Source of the DNA: Nitrospira sp.
Lineage (GTDB): Bacteria; UBA9089; CG2-30-40-21; SBAY01
DNA length: 6,484 bases
Direction of reading: 5' to 3'
NCBI GenBank assembly: GCA_005239945.1
Contig: SBAY01000139.1
Span: 1 to 6,484, forward strand
Position numbers and translations under genes: made by a program
The notes under the pieces: model-generated
Seen by the model: only the letters and a program-made list of their open reading frames with translations
Databases searched by the model: none
Told to the model about the DNA's origin: nothing
Shown here: positions 6,443 to 6,484 of the stretch, piece by piece
How the letters are laid out: every line of letters starts with the position of its first letter
How positions within the stretch are numbered: the stretch's first letter is position 1

Positions 6443-6478
6443 AGGGTTCAAGGGGTTAAGGGGTCGAGGGGTCAAGGG
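6443..6478. repeat. Octanucleotide tandem array (AGGGGTYR-type) upstream of gltX
   Basis: Four and a half 8-bp units follow each other from 6443. The first is AGGGTTCA, and the next three start with AGGGGT and end in TA, CG or CA. The final half unit is AGGG at 6475-6478. The strand asymmetry (G-rich plus strand with five G-runs of 3-4) stands out in an AT-rich region. The array may continue or repeat beyond the window. Confidence 0.85.
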
Positions 6479-6484
6479 AAAATA

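Noticed and set aside
6131..6475. A 114-codon minus-strand open frame upstream of and overlapping gltX
   Set aside because: It overlaps the conserved gltX N-terminus in another frame, its first residues are translated octamer repeat, it has no ribosome site, and it resembles no protein I know.

Overview
The window is an AT-rich stretch of bacterial chromosome with four complete housekeeping-type genes, all on the minus strand. Read in their own direction they are gltX (glutamyl-tRNA synthetase), a six-bladed NHL-repeat lipoprotein, pnp (polynucleotide phosphorylase) and an M16-family zinc peptidase. The signal-peptidase-II lipoprotein, Shine-Dalgarno sites and sigma70-type promoter mark it as bacterial. 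The low GC, the NHL lipoprotein and the many short intergenic microrepeats would suit an uncultivated, probably diderm, lineage, but no sequence here fixes the phylum.

Layout from right to left, in the direction of transcription. Positions 6484-6205 are a non-coding region with an octamer tandem array, several small inverted repeats and a plausible gltX promoter. gltX (6204-4780) is followed after 3 nt by the lipoprotein gene (4776-3811), so these two look translationally coupled. The 147-bp gap 3810-3664 carries a short dispersed-repeat core and then a consensus promoter (TTGACA, 17 bp, TATAAT) with a strong Shine-Dalgarno site for pnp (3663-1597). After an 88-nt gap rich in short repeats comes the M16 peptidase (1508-255), probably cotranscribed with pnp. 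A pnp-M16 order is known from other bacteria, for example the pnpA-ylxY-mlpA region of Bacillus subtilis. The usual upstream partner rpsO is absent. The left end holds a 24-bp-arm inverted repeat and, at the very edge, a 30-codon plus-strand tail of an unidentified reading frame.

The genes make two units: translation (gltX) coupled to an exported NHL protein of unknown role, and RNA decay (pnp) with a processing-type peptidase. No defence island, CRISPR array, complete mobile element or clearly new multi-gene system is visible.

The most distinctive signal is a set of short, mostly 7-8-bp-period repeats with different unit sequences. They lie at or beside gene ends, supply or overlap the stop codons of pnp and the M16 gene, and in one case sit in frame inside gltX, adding a duplicated heptapeptide to an essential enzyme.
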